DNA of 64,000 nucleotides from Flavobacterium aciduliphilum. GTDB taxonomy: Bacteria; Bacteroidota; Bacteroidia; Flavobacteriales; Flavobacteriaceae. The stretch lies in contig NZ_QLSZ01000011.1 of NCBI RefSeq assembly GCF_003268855.1, forward strand, positions 1 to 64,000, written 5' to 3'. Every line of letters begins with the position of its first letter. Position 1 is the stretch's first letter. This document shows positions 26,706 to 34,333 of this stretch, in pieces. Below the pieces are notes generated by a model. That model saw only the letters and a program-made list of their open reading frames with translations, made no database searches and was not told the DNA's origin. The translations under genes were made by a program, and so were the position numbers.

Positions 26706-27397
26706 TACTATTGCCTATCAAGAACAACACCTCAAAAGTTCCGACTTTATAACTGACATTGTAATTGGAATGAGTGATGGGTTGACCGTACCCTTTGCCT
26801 TAGCGGCTGGTTTAAGTGGAGCCGTACACAGCAACACTATCGTTATCACAGCAGGAATAGCCGAAATTGTAGCTGGATGTATTGCAATGGGATTAGGTGG
26901 TTATCTTGCAGGTAAAACAGAACAAGATCATTATGAAAGTGAATTAAAACGAGAGTACTTTGAAGTTGACAATTATCATCAAAAAGAAATTGATGAAGTA
27001 AAAGAAATTTTTGCCGATTACGGAATTGATGAAGCAGGACAAACTTTATTAGCAAATCAATTGGCAAAGGATAAAGACAAATGGGTCGACTTTATGATGA
27101 GATTTGAATTAGGACTTGAAAAACCACATCCTAAAAGAGCAAGAAATAGTGCCTTAACCATAGGTTGTGCTTATATTGTTGGAGGTTTTTTGCCGCTTTC
27201 CGCCTATTTTTTTTACAGATACTCCAACAAATGGTCTTAAATTATCAGCGCTATTTACAACATGTTGTCTGTTTATTTTTGGATATTTCAAAAGCAAAGT
27301 TACCGGTCAACCTCCCATTAGTGGCGCTATTAAAGTAACTTTAGTAGGACTATTGGCTGCGGGTGCTGCCTTCGGAATTGCTAAATTTATAAGCTAA
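26698..27397 (+). pseudogene. VIT1/CCC1-family iron/manganese transporter, frameshifted
   Basis: Members move Fe2+ or Mn2+ across membranes. The first frame (26698-27240, 180 aa) shows the family start (SSDFITDIVIGMSDGLTVPF), the helices and the central cytoplasmic metal-binding part (EVKEIFADYGIDEAGQ, KPHPKRARNSALTIGCAYI). It leaves the family at ...LSAYFF. The remaining two helices (TDTPTNGLKLSALFTTCCLF and VTLVGLLAAGAAFGIAKFIS) are in another frame ending at 27397. The switch lies in a run of eight T (27207-27214); seven T would give an intact 233-aa protein. This may be a sequencing error, a fresh mutation, or slippage/phase variation. Translationally coupled to the adaptor gene, so part of the metal operon. 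Confidence 0.85.
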
Positions 27398-27461
27398 TTT
27401 ATATCTATTCATCTTCAAAAGAATTACAAATCTTGTGAATGATAATCTAAAATTATCTGAC

Positions 27462-27469
27462 TATCTTTG
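27462..27469 (+). promoter_or_regulatory. -7 element TATCTTTG before transketolase
   Basis: A full TAnnTTTG match, 26 bases before the ATG of the transketolase N-terminal subunit. The nearest upstream TTG (27433-27435) is 26 bases away, longer than the usual 19-21. Confidence 0.55.
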
Positions 27470-27495
27470 CTCTTTATAATTTTTAACTACAAAAA

Positions 27496-28341
27496 ATGTC
27501 TGAAATTAAACGTCTAGAAGATTTTACCACTCAAGTAAGAAGAGACATTCTTCGAATGGTACACGCTGTTAATTCGGGTCATCCTGGAGGCTCTCTGGGT
27601 TGTGCTGAGTTTTTAGTAACCCTTTATCAGAGTATTATGACTCGCAAAGAAGGTTTTGATATGAACGGAATAGGAGAAGATATTTTCTTCTTATCAAATG
27701 GTCATATCTCACCCGTTTTTTATAGTGTATTAGCAAGAAGTGGTTATTTTTCTGTTTCTGAGTTAGCTACTTTTAGAAAATTAGACACGCGCTTACAAGG
27801 CCATCCAACAACACATGAAGGTTTACCAGGAATTCGAATGGCTTCAGGGTCTCTGGGTCAGGGATTGTCTGTTGCGTTGGGGGCTACACAAGCCAAAAAA
27901 TTGAATCAAGACCAACACTTGGTTTATGTGCTTACAGGAGACGGCGAACTTCAAGAAGGTCAAAATTGGGAGGCAATCATGTATGCTTCTGCAAAAAAAG
28001 TAGACAATTTGATTGCAATTGTTGATTACAATGGTCAGCAAATAGATGGTGCTACTAAAGATGTTTTAAATATGGGGAATTTGAAAGCAAAATTTGAAGC
28101 TTTTGATTGGGACGTAGTGGAGATTACAGAGGGAAATTCTATTGAGGCTATACTAACAGGCATGAACGATGCTAAATCTAAAACAGGCCATGGAAAACCC
28201 GTATGTGTGTTACTACATACTGAAATGGGTAACGGCGTAGATTTTATGATGCACACGCATGCTTGGCACGGTAAAGCTCCAAGTGACGAACAATTGGCAA
28301 ATGCTTTAGCACAAAACCCTGAAACTCTAGGCGATTATTAA
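27496..28341 (+). CDS. Transketolase, N-terminal (TPP-binding) subunit
   Basis: Moves two-carbon ketol units in the pentose phosphate pathway; here the enzyme is split into two genes. The 281 residues correspond to the TPP pyrophosphate-binding domain: VNSGHPGGSLGCAEFLVTLY at the N-terminus, the TPP motif GDGELQEGQNWEAIMYASA through IVDYNGQQ, and HAWHGKAPSDEQLANALAQ at the end. The partner half is at 29052. An unrelated gene sits between the halves. The product should function only as a complex with the other subunit. Confidence 0.95.
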   Translation: MSEIKRLEDFTTQVRRDILRMVHAVNSGHPGGSLGCAEFLVTLYQSIMTRKEGFDMNGIGEDIFFLSNGHISPVFYSVLARSGYFSVSELATFRKLDTRLQGHPTTHEGLPGIRMASGSLGQGLSVALGATQAKKLNQDQHLVYVLTGDGELQEGQNWEAIMYASAKKVDNLIAIVDYNGQQIDGATKDVLNMGNLKAKFEAFDWDVVEITEGNSIEAILTGMNDAKSKTGHGKPVCVLLHTEMGNGVDFMMHTHAWHGKAPSDEQLANALAQNPETLGDY

Positions 28342-28364
28342 AATTATTCTTCAAATTTGACTTA

Positions 28365-29048
28365 ATGAAAAAATTTTTTCTTCTTTTTTTGTTTTGGACA
28401 ACACTTATTTGTTTTGGACAAAAAGAAGAACCTTTTCATTATCATTTTGATACCTTTCTTTCTTTCAAAACTATACATTATAATAAGTTTGAAGAAGCAG
28501 AATATGATATAATTTTGGTTAAAAATTCTTATGATAAAAACAGTTATATTTCAATTAACAACACTTTGAAATCTGCTACATTATTTGATTATTCTAATAA
28601 TAAAATTTTCTTTTTTAATTTTACAAAAAATATTGAATCTATTGATGATTTAAAACATTTAGATACTATATCTCATTATGTTGATGATGATTTTAATGAA
28701 TTAAAGAAATTTGCTTCCGATTACAAAAAAAAATATAAAGAAGTAGAATTCGAAAGAGATTCTATCAAACATAGTTTAATTGTTCACAAAATAGTTTATT
28801 CTAATAAGAAAAAGAAAAAGATAATAGACGAACAATACTATGTATTTAAAGAGAATAAAAACAAAACTAAAAAAGATGAAAATGAATACGAATCAGAATT
28901 AATCATTAATTATAAAGTTCCATTAATAACAACCGATGAAATTGATAAAATCATTTATGTTGAAAATGGAAAAAAAATCTCAGAGAGTAACTATAATTTC
29001 ATAAAAAAACAAAATATTGAATTCAATTTTATTAGTTATAAAAAATAA
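28365..29048 (+). CDS. Unknown exported protein inserted between transketolase halves
   Basis: Not recognised. 227 residues with a signal peptide (MKKFFLLFLFWTTLICFGQ) and a body very rich in Lys, Asn, Asp, Phe, Tyr and Ile; it has no Cys in the mature part. There are several lysine clusters, such as YKKKYKEVE and SNKKKKKIIDE. The gene is visibly more AT-rich than its neighbours and uses more AAA, AAT and TTT codons, suggesting recent acquisition or relaxed selection. It starts 23 bp after the first transketolase gene and ends 3 bp before the second, so it must be cotranscribed with them. Confidence 0.7.
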   Translation: MKKFFLLFLFWTTLICFGQKEEPFHYHFDTFLSFKTIHYNKFEEAEYDIILVKNSYDKNSYISINNTLKSATLFDYSNNKIFFFNFTKNIESIDDLKHLDTISHYVDDDFNELKKFASDYKKKYKEVEFERDSIKHSLIVHKIVYSNKKKKKIIDEQYYVFKENKNKTKKDENEYESELIINYKVPLITTDEIDKIIYVENGKKISESNYNFIKKQNIEFNFISYKK

Positions 29049-29051
29049 GAT

Positions 29052-30008
29052 ATGATAAAAAAATATATCAATACAGGAAGTAAAGACACTCGCTCAGGAT
29101 TTGGAGCAGGGATGACTGAATTAGGACAAAAAAATGAACATGTAGTGGCGCTTTGTGCTGATTTAATTGGATCTTTAAAATTTGATGATTTCAAAAAGAA
29201 TCATCCAGAACGTTTTTTTCAAATCGGAATTGCAGAAGCCAATATGATTGGAATTGCAGCTGGTTTAACCGTTGGAGGTAAAATTCCATTTACAGGTACT
29301 TTTGCCAACTTTTCTACGGGTCGTGTGTATGACCAAATCCGTCAATCGGTTGCATATTCAGATAAAAATGTAAAAATTTGTGCTTCTCATGCTGGATTAA
29401 CACTAGGAGAAGATGGTGCAACACATCAAATATTGGAAGATATTGGTATGATGAAAATGTTGCCTGGCATGACAGTAATAAACACATGTGATTACAATCA
29501 AACCAAAGCAGCTACTATTGCTTTAGCAGAACACCATGGTCCAGCTTACTTGCGTTTTGGTCGACCAGTAGTCCCTAACTTTACACCTGCTGACGAACCT
29601 TTTATAATTGGTAAAGCGATCATGCTTCATGAAGGAACCGATGTAACTATTATTGCCACTGGGCATCTCGTATGGGAAGCTTTGATTGCTGCTGAAACTC
29701 TAGAAGCAAAAGGGATTTCTGCCGAAGTGATTAACATTCACACCATAAAACCATTGGATGAAGAAGCGATATTGAAATCAGTTGCTAAAACAGGATGCGT
29801 AGTCACTGCAGAAGAACACAACATTCTTGGTGGATTGGGAGAAAGTGTAGCCAGAACGCTAGCTTTAAATAATCCTAAACCACAAGAATTTGTTGCTGTA
29901 CAAGATTCTTTTGGTGAAAGTGGTACTCCAGAACAATTGATGGATAAATACAAGCTTAATCATCAAGCTATTGTTGAAGCAGTAGAAAAAGTTATTATAA
30001 GACGCTAA
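29052..30008 (+). CDS. Transketolase, C-terminal subunit
   Basis: The second half of split transketolase: the pyrimidine-binding domain and the C-terminal domain. 318 residues with GAGMTELGQKNEHVVALCAD, FFQIGIAEANMIGIAAGLTV (the catalytic Glu region that activates TPP), GEDGATHQILEDIGMMKMLP and a C-terminal domain around GHLVWEALIAAETLE. Works with the product of 27496-28341. Its ATG follows the inserted gene after 3 bases. A strong terminator closes the unit. Confidence 0.95.
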   Translation: MIKKYINTGSKDTRSGFGAGMTELGQKNEHVVALCADLIGSLKFDDFKKNHPERFFQIGIAEANMIGIAAGLTVGGKIPFTGTFANFSTGRVYDQIRQSVAYSDKNVKICASHAGLTLGEDGATHQILEDIGMMKMLPGMTVINTCDYNQTKAATIALAEHHGPAYLRFGRPVVPNFTPADEPFIIGKAIMLHEGTDVTIIATGHLVWEALIAAETLEAKGISAEVINIHTIKPLDEEAILKSVAKTGCVVTAEEHNILGGLGESVARTLALNNPKPQEFVAVQDSFGESGTPEQLMDKYKLNHQAIVEAVEKVIIRR

Positions 30009-30029
30009 TTCTAACTAAAATAAACTTAA

Positions 30030-30059
30030 ACCGTTTTGAATATTCAAAACGGTATTTTT
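30030..30059 (+). terminator. Terminator of the transketolase unit
   Basis: accgttttgaa (30030-30040) pairs with ttcaaaacggt (30043-30053), followed by a T-run (30055-30059). Confidence 0.85.
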
Positions 30060-30075
30060 ATTGCTAGAACACAAA

Positions 30076-30105
30076 ACAAAAAACCACCACTTAAAGTGAT
30101 GGTTT
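30076..30105 (-). terminator. Terminator after tRNA-Thr
   Basis: aaaccaccactt (30081-30092) and aagtgatggttt (30094-30105) form a near-perfect hairpin. On the minus strand it is followed by T-rich sequence, just past the tRNA 3' end; a short T-run on the plus strand may make it bidirectional. Confidence 0.75.
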
Positions 30106-30111
30106 TTCTTG

Positions 30112-30185
30112 AGCCGATAGAGGGACTCGAACCCACGACCTGCTGATTACAAATCAGCTGCTCTAGCCAGCTGAGCTACATCGGC
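30112..30185 (-). tRNA. tRNA-Thr (anticodon TGT)
   Basis: A complete 74-nt cloverleaf on the minus strand: acceptor GCCGATG/TATCGGC, D-arm with AGCTCAGCTGGCTAGAGC, anticodon stem CTGAT with loop TTTGTAA (anticodon TGT), and T-arm GTGGGTTCGAACCC. The discriminator base is T and no CCA is encoded. A TTG-N19-TATATTTG promoter lies upstream and a hairpin terminator downstream, so the gene is transcribed alone. Confidence 0.95.
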
Positions 30186-30202
30186 GTCTCATTATTGTGA
30201 TG

Positions 30203-30232
30203 CAAATATAGGACTGAAAATTAAATTTCCAA
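30203..30232 (-). promoter_or_regulatory. tRNA-Thr promoter, TTG-N19-TATATTTG
   Basis: TTG (30230-30232) and TATATTTG (30203-30210) are exactly 19 bases apart on the minus strand, the same geometry as the two promoters at the left edge of the window. The tRNA 5' end is 17 bases further on. Confidence 0.75.
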
Positions 30233-30264
30233 AATATTTTTGCACTTTTTTAATGATTTTTTTG

Positions 30265-30531
30265 TTAAAGCGCATTGATTTTAGCAACCAATTGATTAGC
30301 AGTTTGTTCTAATTCCTCATTGATTTGTTTGAAATGTGCTTTATTATTTTCAACATTTTTAGCATTTACTTTCGTAATTAAAGCATCAAAAGAGCTAATA
30401 GCTTCATCTATAATAGCATTTGTAGCTTCTGTTGGTTTTCCTGCTCCAGTCATCTCACAAATGTATACCGCTTCAATAATATCTCCTAAAACGTAATTAA
30501 TATCTTTTTTTAAATTTCTAACACTTGCCAT
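30265..30531 (-). CDS. Small conserved helical protein, unknown function
   Basis: 88 residues without signal or membrane segment, predicted mostly helical and rich in Ala, Asn, Glu and Lys: ASVRNLKKDINYVLGDIIEA, ATNAIIDEAISSFDALITKV and a C-terminal coiled segment (INEELEQTANQLVAKINAL). Similar short proteins occur in flavobacterial genomes as far as I remember; none has a function known to me. It has its own TAATTTTG box. Confidence 0.7.
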   Translation of the reverse strand: MASVRNLKKDINYVLGDIIEAVYICEMTGAGKPTEATNAIIDEAISSFDALITKVNAKNVENNKAHFKQINEELEQTANQLVAKINAL

Positions 30532-30556
30532 TTTTTTTATTTTTTAAAATTTGATG

Positions 30557-30564
30557 CAAAATTA
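30557..30564 (-). promoter_or_regulatory. -7 element TAATTTTG for the 88-aa protein gene
   Basis: A full TAnnTTTG match on the minus strand, 25 bases before the ATG at 30531; no -33 TTG. Confidence 0.5.
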
Positions 30565-30586
30565 CACATAATCTTTTGAATTCATG

Positions 30587-31549
30587 TTACGAAATGTATA
30601 TTTCTAACAACTCAGATGTTCCAAAAATTTCGAAATTTTTGATTTTAGCGGGAATCAAAATCGTATCACCAATTGTATAGTGATACTTTTCATCTTCATA
30701 CTTTAATTCAAAAGATCCTCCAACACACATATATACATGAAACGAATCGTCATTCTTGGAAATAGTCATGCCACCATCTAAAGGAATAAAATTTGTAGTA
30801 AAATAGGGGCATTGCACCACATTATTAGACCTATTTTCTATTTTAGAATACTTTTTTTCGGAGGAAACCACGTCATAATTTATAGCATCTAAAGCCAAAT
30901 CAATATGCAGTTCACGTGTTTTTCCACTAGCGTCTACCCTATTAAAATCGTAAATTCTATAAGTGATATCAGAGGTTTGTTGAATTTCTGCTATAACAGT
31001 TCCAGCACCTATTGCATGAATCGTTCCTGTTTCTAAAAAGAAAACCTCTCCTTTTTTAACTTCTTTTGTATCGAGAATATCAAGTAAGGTATTATTCTTT
31101 AAATGTTTCAAATACGCTTCAGAAGATGATTTGTCTTTAAAACCAATAATCAATTTGGAGTTTGTATCTGCCTGCATCACATACCACATCTCCGTTTTAC
31201 CAAAAGAATTGTGACGCTCTTTTGCCAATGTATCATTAGGATGTACCTGAATAGATAAATCTTCCCTAGCGTCAAGATATTTAAACAACAACGGAAACTG
31301 ACAACCAAATTGCTTATAAACTTGAGTACCTAGTAGTTGTTCTGGAAATTCATTAATCAGATCGATTAACGATGTTCCTTCATAAACTCCATTTGAAACC
31401 ACACTCACATCATGATCTACAGTAGAAATCTCCCAGCTTTCACCGGCCATTTCTGAACTTATAGGTTTATTCAAGTAGGTTTTTAACTTGGTACCACCCC
31501 AAATTCTATCTTTAAGAATGGGATGAAATTGTAGCGGATATAATTTCAT
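30587..31549 (-). CDS. manA: Class I mannose-6-phosphate isomerase
   Basis: Interconverts mannose-6-phosphate and fructose-6-phosphate, feeding GDP-mannose and thus glycan synthesis. 320 residues from MKLYPLQFHP (31549); the longer start at 31558 lies inside a TATTTTTG promoter element. Zinc-site segments of the cupin fold are present: LSIQVHPNDTLAKERH, KTEMWYVMQ and ETGTIHAIGAGTVIAEIQQ. The short Bacteroidota/Firmicutes type, without the long insertions of enterobacterial ManA. Confidence 0.93.
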   Translation of the reverse strand: MKLYPLQFHPILKDRIWGGTKLKTYLNKPISSEMAGESWEISTVDHDVSVVSNGVYEGTSLIDLINEFPEQLLGTQVYKQFGCQFPLLFKYLDAREDLSIQVHPNDTLAKERHNSFGKTEMWYVMQADTNSKLIIGFKDKSSSEAYLKHLKNNTLLDILDTKEVKKGEVFFLETGTIHAIGAGTVIAEIQQTSDITYRIYDFNRVDASGKTRELHIDLALDAINYDVVSSEKKYSKIENRSNNVVQCPYFTTNFIPLDGGMTISKNDDSFHVYMCVGGSFELKYEDEKYHYTIGDTILIPAKIKNFEIFGTSELLEIYIS

Positions 31550-31555
31550 AGACCG

Positions 31556-31563
31556 CAAAAATA
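31556..31563 (-). promoter_or_regulatory. manA -7 element TATTTTTG, implies a leaderless mRNA
   Basis: A full TAnnTTTG match on the minus strand ending only 6 bases before the chosen manA ATG, so transcription would begin at or next to the start codon. Confidence 0.5.
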
Positions 31564-31587
31564 AGAAAACACATTTGATAAGAAAAA

Positions 31588-32043
31588 CTAGAACTCTTTT
31601 TTAAGAATTTCAAGCGTTTTCTCAATATGTTTTTTGGCTGTGGTACTATCAAAAACCAATTTTATTATTCCTTCTTTATTTATGACATAGGTAGTTCTAC
31701 CATCAATCAAACCTAAAAAATCTTTGGCAACCCCAAAAAGCGTTCTTATTTTTTTATCACGATCAGAAAGTAAAATAAAGGGTAGATCAAACTTACTTTT
31801 GAACTTAAGATGCGATTGCACCGAATCGGCACTTATCCCAATAACCTCAGCACCCAAGTCTTTAAAATCTTGGTACTTATCACGAAAAGAACAAGCTTGA
31901 ATGGTGCAACCTGGGGTATCGTCTTTTGGGTAAAAATAAATAACAAGAGGTTGTTTTCCTAAATAATGCAGACTATCAAACTCATTTCCAAGACTATCGA
32001 TAGCTTTAAAATTCGGTACTTTATCGCCTACTTTTAGTGCCAT
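31588..32043 (-). CDS. bcp: Thioredoxin-dependent thiol peroxidase (Bcp/PrxQ)
   Basis: Reduces hydrogen and organic peroxides with thioredoxin as donor. 151 residues with the peroxiredoxin fold: VGDKVPNFKAIDSLGNEFDS, then DDTPGCTIQACSFRD with the peroxidatic Cys and a resolving Cys five residues later (atypical 2-Cys PrxQ type), and FDLPFILLSDRDKKIRTLFG. Its ATG directly follows the stop of queD, so the two are cotranscribed. Confidence 0.94.
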   Translation of the reverse strand: MALKVGDKVPNFKAIDSLGNEFDSLHYLGKQPLVIYFYPKDDTPGCTIQACSFRDKYQDFKDLGAEVIGISADSVQSHLKFKSKFDLPFILLSDRDKKIRTLFGVAKDFLGLIDGRTTYVINKEGIIKLVFDSTTAKKHIEKTLEILKKEF

Positions 32044-32454
32044 TTAGTTGCCTTTATAAGTTACAAAATTACGTGGGGTCTCATATAATACGACTTCTAA
32101 TTCTTTCGTTTCATCAATATGCTTACGTAATTTATTCCAAATTACAACAGCTATATTTTCAGCTGTTGGATTCAAATCGGCAAACTCAGGAACATCTAAA
32201 TTCAAATTTTTGTGGTCAAAAGCGTCTTCAACATACATCCGAATGAAATCTGAAAGCACTTTCGTATCAATTACATAGCCTGTTTCTGAATCAATTTCAC
32301 CTGTAACAGAAACAATTAATTCGTAATTATGCCCGTGAAAATTAGGATTGTTACATTTTCCAAAAACTAAATCGTTTTGTTCCATAGACCAATCTTTTCG
32401 ATACAAACGATGCGCTGCATTGAAATGCGCTTTTCTTGATACGGTAACCCTCAT
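32044..32454 (-). CDS. queD: 6-carboxytetrahydropterin synthase
   Basis: Converts dihydroneopterin triphosphate to 6-carboxytetrahydropterin for queuosine; homologues act as 6-pyruvoyl-tetrahydropterin synthases. 136 residues. Zinc ligands are His of KAHFNAAHRLYRKDWS and the pair in NPNFHGHNYEL; the catalytic Cys is in GKCNNPNFHGHN. The ending ELEVVLYETPRNFVTYKG is typical. Tgt (19420) of the same pathway is in the window; queC, queE and queF are not. Confidence 0.9.
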   Translation of the reverse strand: MRVTVSRKAHFNAAHRLYRKDWSMEQNDLVFGKCNNPNFHGHNYELIVSVTGEIDSETGYVIDTKVLSDFIRMYVEDAFDHKNLNLDVPEFADLNPTAENIAVVIWNKLRKHIDETKELEVVLYETPRNFVTYKGN

Positions 32455-32506
32455 GATGATTTTTGAATGTTAATTAACGATTTTTGATTTGTAAAATTTT
32501 GCCTTC

Positions 32507-33034
32507 TTAAATCTTGTGTTCTTCCAAATAATGGTAAAATTCATCAAAAATAATTTTAAACCAAACGGTATATTCGTTTGGATTTTGAATCATATCTTCT
32601 TTGATGGCTTCTATTTTCATCCATTTCCAATCTTCTACTTCCTCTTTATTGATGCTTGGCACTTCATTGGAATAGCCAATCATCACATGATCGAGTTCAT
32701 GTTCGGTTAAACCGTTATCAAAGGGCGCCTTGTATATAAAATGAAACAATTCTTTCAACTCTGTTTTGAAGCCCATTTCCTCAAATAAACGACGCTTCCC
32801 TGCTTCAATATTGCTCTCACCAGCACGTTGATGACTACAGCAAGTATTGGTCCATAGTAATGGCGAATGATATTTATGATGCGCTCGTTGCTGCAACATG
32901 ACTTCATTTTTATCATTCAATACAAAAACCGAAAACGCTCGATGCAATTGTGCTTTTTCGTGAGCTTCTAGTTTATTCATCAAACCGATAGGTTCGTCTT
33001 TTTCGTTTACTAAAATTACTTGTTCTTCTTTCAT
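32507..33034 (-). CDS. idi: Isopentenyl-diphosphate delta-isomerase, type I
   Basis: Interconverts IPP and DMAPP for isoprenoid synthesis. 175 residues of the Nudix fold: LLWTNTCCSHQRAGESNIEA carries the metal/catalytic Cys region, followed by GKRRLFEEMGF (Nudix-like helix), with the catalytic Glu region in ELDHVMIGYSNEVPSINKEE. The N-terminus VILVNEKDEPIGLMNKLEAH is typical. The ATG lies 5 bases after a TATTTTTG box, suggesting a leaderless mRNA. Confidence 0.95.
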   Translation of the reverse strand: MKEEQVILVNEKDEPIGLMNKLEAHEKAQLHRAFSVFVLNDKNEVMLQQRAHHKYHSPLLWTNTCCSHQRAGESNIEAGKRRLFEEMGFKTELKELFHFIYKAPFDNGLTEHELDHVMIGYSNEVPSINKEEVEDWKWMKIEAIKEDMIQNPNEYTVWFKIIFDEFYHYLEEHKI

Positions 33035-33039
33035 TGGTT

Positions 33040-33047
33040 CAAAAATA
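33040..33047 (-). promoter_or_regulatory. idi -7 element TATTTTTG, implies a leaderless mRNA
   Basis: A full TAnnTTTG match on the minus strand, 5 bases before the idi ATG; the transcript would start at or within a few bases of the start codon. Confidence 0.5.
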
Positions 33048-33154
33048 CAAAAAAAGAATGGGTAACTCCTATCGCAAAATCAAACAATCGTTAAACTTTC
33101 CCTAAAAGTACTACCCTTTATTTTTATTAACATTTTATTTTAACTTCCCATACG

Positions 33155-33162
33155 TAACTTTG
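33155..33162 (+). promoter_or_regulatory. -7 element TAACTTTG for msrBA
   Basis: A full TAnnTTTG match, 22 bases before the ATG of the Msr fusion gene. Confidence 0.5.
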
Positions 33163-33184
33163 TTAAAAATAAAACAAGAACTTT

Positions 33185-34288
33185 ATGATAAAGTTACATT
33201 CCTTATTAACCTTTTTAGCTCTGTTCCCTTTTTTTGTGGTAACAGCGTGTGGACAATCATCATCTCATAATCAAAAATCTAATGCCATGGAACAAGTCAG
33301 TCACAAACCTAACAATCCTTATTATTCTCATACCGATACCTCAAAATTAACCATTTCTGATGCCGAATGGAAAAAAATACTACCTCCAGATTTATATGCC
33401 GTAGCTCGAGAGGCGGATACAGAAAGAGCTTTTACAGGAACAATGTGGAACGACGAAACCAAAGGTACTTATTATTGTGCCGTATGTGGTTATAAATTAT
33501 TCAAGTCCAATCAAAAATTCACTAGTAGTTGTGGATGGCCGAGTTTTTTTGAACAAGATAATAAAGAAAGTATCACATTTAAACCCGACAATTCGTTTGG
33601 AATGCAACGCACCGAAGCGAATTGTGGTAGATGTGGAAGTCATTTAGGACATTTATTTGATGACAGTCCTGCGCCTACAGGAAAACGATATTGCATGAAT
33701 GCTATATCTTTAGATTTTATTCCTGATACAAGTTCGGAAAATTCAAAACTAAACACAGAAAAAATTGTTTTAGGTGGTGGTTGTTATTGGTGTGTAGAAG
33801 CTGTTTATGAAAATTTAGACGGAGTGATTAAAGTTATTTCAGGATTTTCTGGTGGTACCGTTGCCAACCCAAGTTATGAAGAAGTTTGCACGGGAACTAC
33901 TGGAGCTGCAGAGGTTGTTGAAATTACTTACGACAAAACCAAAACCAATTTGGATGAAATTTTTAAGGTATTCTTTACCGTTCACGATCCAACCACGTTA
34001 AATCGTCAAGGAGCTGATGTAGGAACACAATACCGTTCGGTTATTTTTTACAGAAATGAACAACAGAAAAAAGCGGCTGAAAGCATTATTAATGAGTTAA
34101 ATAATAAAAATGTTTACAATAGTCCAATAGTAACCACACTAGAGTCTTTTAAAGCGTTTTATCCCGCAGAAGACTACCATCAGAATTACTTCAATAACAA
34201 TAAAGAGAAACCATATTGCAAAATGGTCATCCAACCCAAAATTGAAAAATTCGAAAAAATATTTAAAGATAGATTGAAAAAGAAGTAA
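33185..34288 (+). CDS. msrBA: Lipoprotein MsrB-MsrA fusion
   Basis: Repairs both R- and S-methionine sulfoxide in proteins. 367 residues: a signal with lipobox (FFVVTACGQ). MsrB (about 45-175) has two zinc CxxC pairs (YYCAVCGYK, NCGRCGSHLGH) and the catalytic Cys in KRYCMNAISLDF. MsrA (about 190-360) has its catalytic Cys in GGGCYWCVEAVYENLDGV and the GYxGG-like SGFSGG. The domain order is B then A. The lipid anchor implies envelope protein repair, with electrons coming from a periplasmic thioredoxin-like donor. Two single-domain genes are the usual alternative in other bacteria. Confidence 0.93.
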   Translation: MIKLHSLLTFLALFPFFVVTACGQSSSHNQKSNAMEQVSHKPNNPYYSHTDTSKLTISDAEWKKILPPDLYAVAREADTERAFTGTMWNDETKGTYYCAVCGYKLFKSNQKFTSSCGWPSFFEQDNKESITFKPDNSFGMQRTEANCGRCGSHLGHLFDDSPAPTGKRYCMNAISLDFIPDTSSENSKLNTEKIVLGGGCYWCVEAVYENLDGVIKVISGFSGGTVANPSYEEVCTGTTGAAEVVEITYDKTKTNLDEIFKVFFTVHDPTTLNRQGADVGTQYRSVIFYRNEQQKKAAESIINELNNKNVYNSPIVTTLESFKAFYPAEDYHQNYFNNNKEKPYCKMVIQPKIEKFEKIFKDRLKKK

Positions 34289-34302
34289 TGGTTAATTCAA
34301 GG

Positions 34303-34333
34303 AAATCGCTCAAGAAATTGGGCGATTTTTTTT
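34303..34333 (+). terminator. Terminator of msrBA
   Basis: aaatcgctcaa (34303-34313), GAAA tetraloop, ttgggcgattt (34318-34328; one G-U pair), then T to 34333. The T-run overlaps the stop codon of the convergent gene. Confidence 0.88.
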
